The notes under the pieces: generated by a model
What the model saw: the letters and a program-made list of their open reading frames with translations, nothing else
Told to the model about the DNA's origin: nothing
Database searches by the model: none
Source of the DNA: Planctomycetota bacterium
GTDB taxonomy: Bacteria; Planctomycetota; Planctomycetia; Planctomycetales; Planctomycetaceae
Assembly (NCBI GenBank): GCA_014584345.1
Contig: JACTNB010000008.1
Span: 160,001-214,289, forward strand
Length of the DNA stretch: 54,289 bases
Direction: 5' to 3'
Made by a program: the position numbers and the translations under genes
In this document: positions 17,731 to 25,473 of the stretch, one piece after another
Position numbering within the stretch: the first letter of the stretch is position 1
Layout: every line of letters starts with the position of its first letter

Positions 17731-17895
17731 AAGGTACGGAGTGGAAGCATTCTGATTTCCCGCGCTTCGCTGGAGGATAAGAATGTGTGTGTTACACTCG
17801 TGCAGGCAGGATCGTTCAGCGAATGCTGGCGCACAGGCGAGGCGCATCCGACGGCAACTTTTGCCAGGCACACGGGACAGGAGCGGAAGGGAACA

Positions 17896-18672
17896 ATGAC
17901 CGATTCTATTTTAACTTGTGAACAGCAGGATGGCGTGGCGCGGATGATGCTCAATCGGCCCGAAAAGCGGAATGCGTTGTCGTTCGAATTGCTGCAGGCG
18001 CTACAGCGAGAGTTGACTCGACTGGAGCAGGATGCAACTGCACGCGTGATCGTACTGGGGGGAAATGGCCCCGCGTTTTGCGCTGGGCACGACCTGGGCG
18101 AAATGACAGGTCGCGACGAAGCGGAATATCAGGAGTTGTTTCGCACATGCTCCGATGTGATGCTGCAGTTACGCCGGATGCCTCAACCGGTCATTGCCCG
18201 GGTGCACGGCATCGCGACGGCGGCGGGGTGTCAACTGGTGGCGGCTTGCGATCTTGCGGTGGCTTCCGAGGAAGCCAGATTTGCCACGCCAGGCGTGAAG
18301 ATCGGTTTGTTCTGCACCACACCCATGGTGCCGCTGGTCCGCGCGGTACCTCAAAAGGTCGCCATGGAAATGTTGCTGACGGGTCAGCCGATCACCGCTC
18401 GAAGGGCCTGGGAAATTGGTTTGATCAATCGGGTGGCGAGTCTGGCCGAGCTGGATAGTGTCATTGCGGAATACTGTGTTGCAATTGTCAATTCCAGTCC
18501 GTTGACAATCCGGTTGGGCAAGGCGGCATTTAAGCGTCAACTTTCCATGTCGGAACCAGAGGCCTATGGAGACGCCGTTTGCGTTATGACGGAAAATGCC
18601 CTGAAACACGATGCCCAGGAGGGGATTAGCGCCTTTCTGGCCAAACGCGCGCCGAAATGGACGGGAACCTGA
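17896..18672 (+). CDS. Enoyl-CoA hydratase/isomerase family protein, ECHDC3-like
   Basis: The ATG at 17896 has GGAAGGGA upstream and gives a 258-residue protein, the normal crotonase length; an upstream in-frame start at 17785 is unlikely. Crotonase motifs are present: LNRPEKRNALSF, FCAGHDLGEM with the first oxyanion-hole position, and HGIATAAGCQLVAACDLAVAS with the second. The two glutamates used for water addition in rat hydratase appear to be replaced, by Gln113 (AAGCQLVA) and Gly133 (ATPGVKIGLF). The GLFCTTP block resembles vertebrate ECHDC3. It therefore binds an acyl-CoA but may not be a hydratase. It is followed by an acyltransferase and a HIT gene on the same strand. Confidence 0.85.
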   Translation: MTDSILTCEQQDGVARMMLNRPEKRNALSFELLQALQRELTRLEQDATARVIVLGGNGPAFCAGHDLGEMTGRDEAEYQELFRTCSDVMLQLRRMPQPVIARVHGIATAAGCQLVAACDLAVASEEARFATPGVKIGLFCTTPMVPLVRAVPQKVAMEMLLTGQPITARRAWEIGLINRVASLAELDSVIAEYCVAIVNSSPLTIRLGKAAFKRQLSMSEPEAYGDAVCVMTENALKHDAQEGISAFLAKRAPKWTGT

Positions 18673-18807
18673 GCGTACACCGCGGGTGCGTCAAACGGGC
18701 TGGCACAAGCCTGCTGCATAACTGCGAGGTAAAGGGATAATCCACGCAAACGTGGTGCAATACCAGAGGGTAGAATTGAATTCGCGAAGCAGAAGCGGGA
18801 CGAAAGC

Positions 18808-19764
18808 ATGATGAGCCAACACGTATCGAGCCGGACGCTGCCATCCTTCAAGGAATTGTACGCGAGCGCGGACGCCCTGCGCGAGCCAGTCGGCGTAGCG
18901 GTGGCGGGGGGTGACGATCCCACGGTGCTGGCGGCGGCGGCCGAGGGGATCCGCCGAGGGTGGATTCGTCCTCTGTTGTGTGGCGATGCCTCCCGGGTTC
19001 GAGCGCTGGCCGCCGAACAGGGAATCGAGCTGTCGGGCTGTACGATCATCGATGCCGAGCAGCCCGCGGTTGCGGCAGTGGAATGTATCCATCGCGGCGA
19101 GGCACGGCTGCTGATGAAGGGCCAGATCGCCACGCCCGATCTGATGAAAGCCGTCCTGAATCGGGAAACGGGCCTGCGCACCGAACGGGTCATCTGCCAG
19201 ATGGTGCTGATGGAGATACCCCGGGATCAACGCGTGTTTCTGCTGACCGACACGGGGATTACGATTGCTCCCACCCTGGAGCAAAAAACCGATCTGATTC
19301 GCCACCTGGTGGAAACGGCTCGCTTGCTGGGTTGCCCAGAGCCGCGCCTTGCGGTGATGTCGGCCACGGAGAAAGTCAATGCGGCGTTGCCCGATACACT
19401 CGATGCGGAATTCCTGACGAACGAGGGGCGGCAGGGGCGCTGGGGCGCTTGCCAGGTTTCGGGGCCGCTTTCGTTTGATCTGGCCTATCACCGAGGAGCC
19501 GGGGATAAGAAACGGCTCGAGGATCCGGTAATCGGGCATGCGGATGGCATGTTGTTTCCCGATCTGGTCAGCGCGAATCTGACAGTCAAGGCCATCATGT
19601 ACACAGCGGATTGCCACTTTGGGGGCGTGCTGCGCGGAACCTCCGCTCCCGTGGTGTTCATGTCGCGCGCGGATGATACCGCCACGCGTCTCAATTCGCT
19701 GGCCTACACTCTGAATCTGTTACGGGCGGAACAATATGGAGATTCATCCTCAACTGCTGGCTGA
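18808..19764 (+). CDS. ptb: Phosphate acetyl/butyryltransferase family protein
   Basis: 318 residues. The family signature LLMKGQIATPDLMKAVLN (101-118) is intact, as are VFLLTDTGITIAPTLEQKTDLI and the C-terminal ANLTVKAIMYTADCHFGGVLRG and APVVFMSRAD blocks. It exchanges an acyl-CoA and phosphate for an acyl-phosphate and CoA. The length fits phosphate butyryltransferase (about 300) rather than the longer Pta. No acyl kinase gene is adjacent, so acyl-phosphate may serve something other than ATP formation. It follows the crotonase gene after 135 bp and overlaps the next gene by 29 bp. The choice between the first and second Met is open. The symbol is a family-level guess. Confidence 0.83.
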   Translation: MMSQHVSSRTLPSFKELYASADALREPVGVAVAGGDDPTVLAAAAEGIRRGWIRPLLCGDASRVRALAAEQGIELSGCTIIDAEQPAVAAVECIHRGEARLLMKGQIATPDLMKAVLNRETGLRTERVICQMVLMEIPRDQRVFLLTDTGITIAPTLEQKTDLIRHLVETARLLGCPEPRLAVMSATEKVNAALPDTLDAEFLTNEGRQGRWGACQVSGPLSFDLAYHRGAGDKKRLEDPVIGHADGMLFPDLVSANLTVKAIMYTADCHFGGVLRGTSAPVVFMSRADDTATRLNSLAYTLNLLRAEQYGDSSSTAG

Positions 19765-20176
19765 TTGCCTGGTGCTGGGAAACTGGGGTAACGACACATT
19801 ATTACTGCATCGCAATGCTTCGCTTCCCTGGTTCATTCTGGTTCCTGAAACAACAGCCGCCGATTTTCTCGATCTGGCCTCCGCACGTCGGGCGGAATTG
19901 CTCGAGCGATTGTCGTCTCTGTCGCGGTTGCTCAAGCACGAACTCGGTTATTGCAAGGTGAACCTGGGAGCGATTGGCAATGTGGTGCCTCAGATGCATC
20001 TGCATGTGGTGGGACGCCAGCCGGGCGATGCCTGCTGGCCTAAACCTGTCTGGGGAAACTTGCCGGAAGGCCCCACCTATACGGACGCAGCGCTCGATCA
20101 TCTGAAGGAACAATTGAGGTCCCATTGCGCGCTGGACATCCTCCCGAGTTTCAGAACCGGGGGACCACGGGAGTAA
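19736..20176 (+). CDS. HIT family nucleotide hydrolase/transferase
   Basis: 146 residues. The histidine-triad motif reads Q86-M-H88-L-H90-V-V in PQMHLHVVGR, followed by QPGDACWPKPVWG. This is the subfamily in which the first His is Gln, resembling bacterial Ap4A hydrolase-like proteins; His88 is the expected nucleophile. The start codon lies inside the 3' end of the acyltransferase gene (29-bp overlap in another frame), so translation is probably coupled. The 3' end overlaps the convergent gene at 20151 by 26 bp. The likely role is removal of a dinucleotide or adenylylated by-product; the link with acyl-phosphate metabolism is inference. Confidence 0.85.
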   Translation: MEIHPQLLADCLVLGNWGNDTLLLHRNASLPWFILVPETTAADFLDLASARRAELLERLSSLSRLLKHELGYCKVNLGAIGNVVPQMHLHVVGRQPGDACWPKPVWGNLPEGPTYTDAALDHLKEQLRSHCALDILPSFRTGGPRE

Positions 20177-22688
20177 TACTCCAGCGATCAATGTCCTGGG
20201 CGGGCGTGAGGAGGGGAGCGACAGGCCCACGCAATTCGCGCCGCCCCACTGCAAAGATCTGGCTGTTCCAGAGAGGCCGCATCCAGGCATTCGACGCCAG
20301 TTGAGTTTGCAGCGTCGACAAAGCCCGGTTGACATCACTCCAGTCGCGGCTGGATTCCAGTTCCAGCAGGGCTTGACGCAACGGCAGTGGCAGCGCTTGC
20401 AGTTCTCGGGGGGGCAAACGGCCCGTGTCGGTCAGCAAGGCGGGAAGTTCGTGGAGGGGAGCATGCATGTGGTACGACATCACACGGGCGTCCCAAAGGG
20501 GTACGCCGTCCTCGGCCTCCGGAAGGGAAAACTCATCGACGGTGAGGATTTCTATTTCCAATCCCAACGAACGCCATTGCCGGGCAATTTGCTCCGCCAG
20601 TCGTCGGGCCCCTGCTTCGGGCGAAACGGCCAGCCGGATGCCGCGGGGCGTGGCGGGTTTGCGGAGCAACAGCACGGCCAGGGCGCGTGCGGCGATCGGG
20701 TCGTATTCCGCCGACACGGGTTGCGGCAACCACGCGTGGGAACCGGGAGGGGTCAGCGAAGTGGCTGTCTCATGAAACGGGGCCGCGGGCGAGTCGGGCG
20801 GCACGAGTTGTTCCAGCAGGGCCTTCGAATCCAGAGTCAACAGGAGTGCCTGCCTCAGTTCGTTCTGGTCCTTCAGGCATCCCCGCAAATGGAACTGCAC
20901 CGCGGTGATTCTCGGAAACAGGTAGGGATAGACGCGGAACCGTTGATCGTCCCGCAATCGTGAAACATATTCCGTGGGGACATCGGGGATGAAATCAATT
21001 TCATCGCGCAGCAAGCCGCGCAGGAGTTCGCGGGGATCGTCATGGATGAAGTCTTGCACTTCCGCCAGGTAGCGGGTGTTGATATTGCGAGCCGACGCAA
21101 AGGACCGGATGGACCGCTGATCGGGAATCCGCTGTTCGAGTTCCGTGGAGGGAAGGTGCACGCGAAAACGCCCTTCCCGCAGCAGGGTATGGGAAGCAGG
21201 GGCGGCGGGGGCCTGACTTAGCACGGCGGCCAGCCAGCCCAGTGGATGGGGGGTTTGATCTCGCAGCAGCAGCGAGAGTTCCATGGGCGATTCCCGCTGG
21301 ATGTTCATCACAGATTCCGCGAACAGCCCACGTTCCTCCGGTCCGGTGGCAACGGTGGCGCGCGAGAGTTCCGCGAACAACTCCGTGCTACTGACGTTCG
21401 GTTGCGATTCAAATGGTTGTTGCCGACGGCGCAGAGTGACGTATATGCTTTTTCCCAATTCCCGGGGCACCCACGATTCCACGAAACGCGAGCGATAGCG
21501 CGGATAGCCTTCCTTGATCGATTCCACCGTGAACCATTCATGATCGAGCATCTGGTGGCGATAGGCGGGGATTATCGCCTGGTTTCGCAGCAGGCCGGTT
21601 CGCAGCAGGGGATAGCGTTCGCGGGGAGGGGCCGCGCGGCGCTGCAAGTCACTCTCCCCGGGCCAGATGTTCACACTGGCCCAGGCGTGCAGGGCGGCGG
21701 TTCGCTCATCGGCGGCGCGGCTGGCCTGTTCGGCCTGTCGCAGTTCTTCCCGCGCCCGCGAGAGCAATTCGTTGGACCAGTCGGCGATGCGCGGCTGCTC
21801 GGGCGTCATTTCCCGGAATTGCGTCAGATAATAACGCAACTGGCGGAAATCCTGTTCCGCGATTAAAACCGGAGCCATGGCATCCAGAATTTCACCGGTC
21901 AGTGCCGGCAATTCCTCGCAACCGGGATCTTGCGTCCAATGGAAACGGGCCAACTGGAAGGCCTGTTGGGGCTGTTTCCCCTGTAGTTCCGCGCGAACTT
22001 CGGCAGCCATGAGACGCCGCTGGGCCTCGATCAATCCCGGCCAGGAGAGAGGTTCGAGCAATTCTCTTTCCCGTTTACGATTATTCGTGAATTCCCGCTG
22101 GGCCACATAGCTGATCAGTCGGCGGGCATCGCTCAGGTTGTCCTGCGTAATCATTTCACCGGCCAGTTCCAGGGCCAGGTCTTCATGGTACAGGATACGG
22201 GCGATATGTCGCGTCGGCAGCCGAAAATCGGCTTCCACGCCATTATCTTCCACTTCCAGGGTAATGAAGTTGAAGCGGCGCACTTCGGCTTGCCACTGCT
22301 CGAAGGCCACCGGATCCTGCGGGCGAAGCGGCTGCAACTTCTTCTGCTGAGCCAGCAGCCAGTCGAGATGATCCGGGCGAGGAGAAATCGCGGGAATCAC
22401 CAGCACGCGTCCGGCGTGGGTCACTATCCAATCGCGTGGTTCCTCGCGCAGCAACTCGGCCATGGTCGGGCGGGGAACATCCTCCAGCATTGGCAACTCG
22501 GTAACCGAGTCGCTAGGAGGCGTCTCTACCGGCGGGGAAGACTCGGGCGCGGTCCCGGGAGGCTGCGCCAACAGCGGCATTGCCGGCAGCACGATGACCA
22601 ACAGCAGCATGGGCAGCAGCGCGATCAGCAGCCGCATACCCGCGATCCCCGGCAGACCTGATTTCGCCCCGTAACCGCTCACGTTCAT
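20151..22688 (-). CDS. Exported protein with C-terminal extracellular solute-binding (family 5-like) domain
   Basis: 845 residues with a hydrophobic signal or anchor at about 18-42 (LLIALLPMLLLVIVLPAMPLLA), then a Pro/Ser/Glu-rich linker. The middle (about 90-450) is mostly helical and not recognised. The C-terminal half matches the peptide/nickel-binding SBP_bac_5 fold in style: LREGRFRVHLPS, a segment with RGLLRDEIDFIPDVP, FLKDQNELRQALLLTLDSKALLEQL-like helices, ARRLAEQIARQWRSLGLEIEIL and a closing WNSQIFAVGRRELRGP. No ABC permease or ATPase gene is adjacent. It starts 26 bases after the dihydroorotase stop, so both may be on one transcript. Met1 and Met18 are both possible starts. It may be a surface sensor or scavenging protein; function unknown. 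Confidence 0.68.
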   Translation of the reverse strand: MNVSGYGAKSGLPGIAGMRLLIALLPMLLLVIVLPAMPLLAQPPGTAPESSPPVETPPSDSVTELPMLEDVPRPTMAELLREEPRDWIVTHAGRVLVIPAISPRPDHLDWLLAQQKKLQPLRPQDPVAFEQWQAEVRRFNFITLEVEDNGVEADFRLPTRHIARILYHEDLALELAGEMITQDNLSDARRLISYVAQREFTNNRKRERELLEPLSWPGLIEAQRRLMAAEVRAELQGKQPQQAFQLARFHWTQDPGCEELPALTGEILDAMAPVLIAEQDFRQLRYYLTQFREMTPEQPRIADWSNELLSRAREELRQAEQASRAADERTAALHAWASVNIWPGESDLQRRAAPPRERYPLLRTGLLRNQAIIPAYRHQMLDHEWFTVESIKEGYPRYRSRFVESWVPRELGKSIYVTLRRRQQPFESQPNVSSTELFAELSRATVATGPEERGLFAESVMNIQRESPMELSLLLRDQTPHPLGWLAAVLSQAPAAPASHTLLREGRFRVHLPSTELEQRIPDQRSIRSFASARNINTRYLAEVQDFIHDDPRELLRGLLRDEIDFIPDVPTEYVSRLRDDQRFRVYPYLFPRITAVQFHLRGCLKDQNELRQALLLTLDSKALLEQLVPPDSPAAPFHETATSLTPPGSHAWLPQPVSAEYDPIAARALAVLLLRKPATPRGIRLAVSPEAGARRLAEQIARQWRSLGLEIEILTVDEFSLPEAEDGVPLWDARVMSYHMHAPLHELPALLTDTGRLPPRELQALPLPLRQALLELESSRDWSDVNRALSTLQTQLASNAWMRPLWNSQIFAVGRRELRGPVAPLLTPAQDIDRWSITPVVPRF

Positions 22689-22714
22689 ACCGCTTAATTC
22701 CCGCGATAAATTAG

Positions 22715-24061
22715 TTAGGAACGGATGGATTCGGAACGATTAAATTCCACTTCGCGACCGCGATGCTTGTCGTTGACACGTTCCCCGTCGAACACAAGTT
22801 CGCCCCCGCACCAGGTTTTCACGGGCCACCCCGTGAGTGTGACGCCGTCCCAGGGACTCCAACCGCATTTCGTCTGCTGTTCGGCATTGCGGATGGTTCG
22901 CTGTCGAGTCAGGTCAACCAGGACCACGTCGGCATCGTATCCTTCCGCCAGTTGTCCCTTGTTGGCCAGGCCCCAGATGCGGGCGGAGGCGAGTGACATC
23001 GCATCGACAACGCGTGCCAGCGAGGTTTTTCCCTCATGCACCGCGTTCAGCATCAGTGCCAGCGAGTTTTCCACGGCAGGCAACCCCGAGGGAGAACGAG
23101 GATAAGGCTGCTGTTTTTCCTCCCAGGTATGCGGCGCGTGATCGGTGGCAACGACTTGTATCGTCCCTTCGTTCAAGGCCCGCCACAGCCGGAGATTGTC
23201 TTCGACGGTTTTGATGGATGGATTCATCTGCACCAGCGAGCCCAGCCGATCGTAATCCTCCACATGAAACAATAAATGATGCGGGCAGACTTCCGCCGTG
23301 ATCACGCTATCCTTCTCGTGATCCAACGCATCGTAATAGGCCTGCAATAACTCGCATTCCCGAGCGGTGGAAACATGCAGTACATGGAAGGGATGCCGAT
23401 GCCGAATGGCCAGATCCATGGCCCGCTCCGTCGCCAGGACCGCCGCCCGATGATCGCGTATGCGGGAGTGATCGCGAAATTCATGCCCTCCGCCGAGGGC
23501 TGCCGCGTTGGCACGCACAGTGGATTCATCTTCGCAATGCGCACATATCGGCAGCGAGGTTTCCGCGAAGATCCGTTCCAGGGCCTCCTGGTCGTCGACA
23601 AGCAGATCGCCCGTGCTGGAGCCGATGAAAATCTTGATGCCCGGCGTGCGGCGAGCCCGCTTCAGTTCCTCCAGATTGTGCGGCGTGGCCCCGATGTAAA
23701 AACCGTAATTCACGATCGATTTTTCCGCTGCCAGGGCGAGTTTTTCATGCAATGCCTCGCACGTGGTCGTGGTCGGCCTGGTGTTGGGCATTTCCAGAAA
23801 CGTGGTGACGCCCCCTGCCGCGCAGGCCCGGGATCCGGTGTGCAGGTCTTCCTTGTGAGTGAGTCCGGGATCGCGAAAATGGACTTGATCGTCAATCACG
23901 CCGGGCAGCAAATGCAGGCCGGTAGCGTCGATCACCTGGTCTGCCTGGATGGTATCGGGTGGATCGAGATGAAGTTTGCCCTCCGCGAGCAACACATTCA
24001 GTCGCAGCGTGGCGTTCGGCAGGACGCAAGTGGCATTTCGGATAAGTGTGGAGGACGACAT
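22715..24061 (-). CDS. pyrC: Dihydroorotase (variant with Gln in the HxH site)
   Basis: 448 residues of the amidohydrolase family. It forms dihydroorotate from carbamoyl aspartate in pyrimidine synthesis, in the cytoplasm. The metal ligands are the bridging carbamyl-Lys143 (GIKIFIGSSTG), His175 (ICAHCED), His229 (HVLHVST) and Asp307 (VATDHAPH). The N-terminal HxH is Gln59-Val-His61 in VIDDQVHFRDPG. The same Q-V-H form is common in dihydroorotases of Bacteroidetes and planctomycetes, so I take the gene to be functional. Substrate-binding MPNT (91-94) and the C-terminal GWSPWDG block are present. It is divergent from the haem gene at 24194. Confidence 0.9.
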   Translation of the reverse strand: MSSSTLIRNATCVLPNATLRLNVLLAEGKLHLDPPDTIQADQVIDATGLHLLPGVIDDQVHFRDPGLTHKEDLHTGSRACAAGGVTTFLEMPNTRPTTTTCEALHEKLALAAEKSIVNYGFYIGATPHNLEELKRARRTPGIKIFIGSSTGDLLVDDQEALERIFAETSLPICAHCEDESTVRANAAALGGGHEFRDHSRIRDHRAAVLATERAMDLAIRHRHPFHVLHVSTARECELLQAYYDALDHEKDSVITAEVCPHHLLFHVEDYDRLGSLVQMNPSIKTVEDNLRLWRALNEGTIQVVATDHAPHTWEEKQQPYPRSPSGLPAVENSLALMLNAVHEGKTSLARVVDAMSLASARIWGLANKGQLAEGYDADVVLVDLTRQRTIRNAEQQTKCGWSPWDGVTLTGWPVKTWCGGELVFDGERVNDKHRGREVEFNRSESIRS

Positions 24062-24193
24062 CGGCAGTCTCTTTCGAGCAACACGGAAGGGCCCAGGGAT
24101 CGGAAATTTTAAGCGTCCCGAGTGGCAAAACCAGGTCTCGGCACGCTATTCTCAACAGCAGACAGTCTAACACACTTTGTTCAAGGGCAACAC

Positions 24194-25438
24194 ATGCAAG
24201 GCCATTTCCCGGTGCTCGGACAGCTCGCGAGGCGCGCAGTTACGCTCCCACGCATTCCGAATCGCTGCTTCGGGGCGATTCTGTTGGGTTTGCTCTGTTG
24301 GCAGGTTGGGGGTGCTGTGCCAACGTGGGCAGCGGACGGGCCGAAGCCACCTTCGATCGCCGAGTTGAGGCAAGAAGTTGCGGGCCTGGCGGAAAGTCTC
24401 GGCGAGCGGCAGACGCGGCAGCGACTGATCGCCATCGACGACTCGCTGGTGGGACAATTTTCCGCCGAGGTACAGGCCTTGCGGGCGTCCATGCTGAAAA
24501 TGCTGGGGGATGCGGGGGAAGACGAAGACCTGTGGTATCTGCGTTCGGTATTTGAAAGTGATACGGAATTCCGCGATGAAGCGGCCCACGGGCTGAGCCT
24601 GGCGGCCATCAAGTCTCCAAACGATTTGCAGGATTGGCGTTTTCTAATTCGCTCCCTGCCCATGCTCGAGGGGGAACAGGCGGTATCCGTCATGAAAGCG
24701 CTGCTGCGGTTTCGGCAACGGGCAACGAATTCCCACTGGATTCGCCGCGTCATTTTGCTCGGACTGAAATTGCCGGAAGAACAGCAGCAGGTGGCAATCG
24801 ATCTGCTGCGGCACTGGTCCGGAATGCAGGCGACCGAATCGAATGGGGAGCAGCGGACCACGCTGGCGAGTTATCAGGAGTGGTATCGCCAGAAATGGCC
24901 CGAGGAACCCACCCCGGAGTGGCCCACCGAACCGGCAGAGGGCCGCTGGACCTACCGGAAAACAAAAGACCTGCTGGAAACAGCCGCTTTTTCCGCCGAG
25001 CAGGTGCAACAGGGCCGCGAAGTTTATGTAAAAACGAATTGCTCGAAATGCCATATCAAGGGAAACCTGGGGACCGCGCAAGGGCCGAATCTTTCCGATA
25101 TTGCAGCCATGCGCCAGCGGAAGGAGTTACTGGAAGCGATTCTGTTTCCCTCCCTGGAACTCCACGAGGATTTCCCGTCGGCCACGGTTGTCACGCTGTC
25201 GGGGAAAATCCTGACGGGGCTGATGTCCGCGGAAAAGGATGGTAATGTGCGCATCGTCGATATCAACGGTCAAGCGCAAACGGTCGCTCGGAATGAAATC
25301 GAACAGCTTCATCCATCCCTGGTTTCGAACATGCCAACCGGAGCCCTGGAACCACTTTCCACCGAGGAACTCCTGGCGTTGTTTGCCTTTCTGGAATTCC
25401 GGGAAAATCCCCAGAAACCGTATCACGCGCTGGAATAG
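24194..25438 (+). CDS. Exported monohaem protein with PVC-type haem module
   Basis: The frame opens at 24122, but the ATG at 24194 has AAGGG upstream and precedes a plausible signal segment (GAILLGLLCWQVGGAVPTWA). The protein is then 414 residues. The N-terminal half is helical with HEAT-like spacing. One haem c motif CSKCH sits at 283-287, followed by the stereotyped PVC module: GPNLSDIA, ELLEAILFPSLELHEDF, TLSGKILTGLMSAEKDG, and a last helix TEELLALFAFLEF. It should be periplasmic or outer-face and carry electrons or sense redox state; the partner is unknown. It is divergent from pyrC, and its stop codon is only 35 bp from that of the converging haem gene. Confidence 0.85.
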   Translation: MQGHFPVLGQLARRAVTLPRIPNRCFGAILLGLLCWQVGGAVPTWAADGPKPPSIAELRQEVAGLAESLGERQTRQRLIAIDDSLVGQFSAEVQALRASMLKMLGDAGEDEDLWYLRSVFESDTEFRDEAAHGLSLAAIKSPNDLQDWRFLIRSLPMLEGEQAVSVMKALLRFRQRATNSHWIRRVILLGLKLPEEQQQVAIDLLRHWSGMQATESNGEQRTTLASYQEWYRQKWPEEPTPEWPTEPAEGRWTYRKTKDLLETAAFSAEQVQQGREVYVKTNCSKCHIKGNLGTAQGPNLSDIAAMRQRKELLEAILFPSLELHEDFPSATVVTLSGKILTGLMSAEKDGNVRIVDINGQAQTVARNEIEQLHPSLVSNMPTGALEPLSTEELLALFAFLEFRENPQKPYHALE

Positions 25439-25473
25439 CCGCCAAGGGCCGGGACTGCTGCAAATGTAACTCT

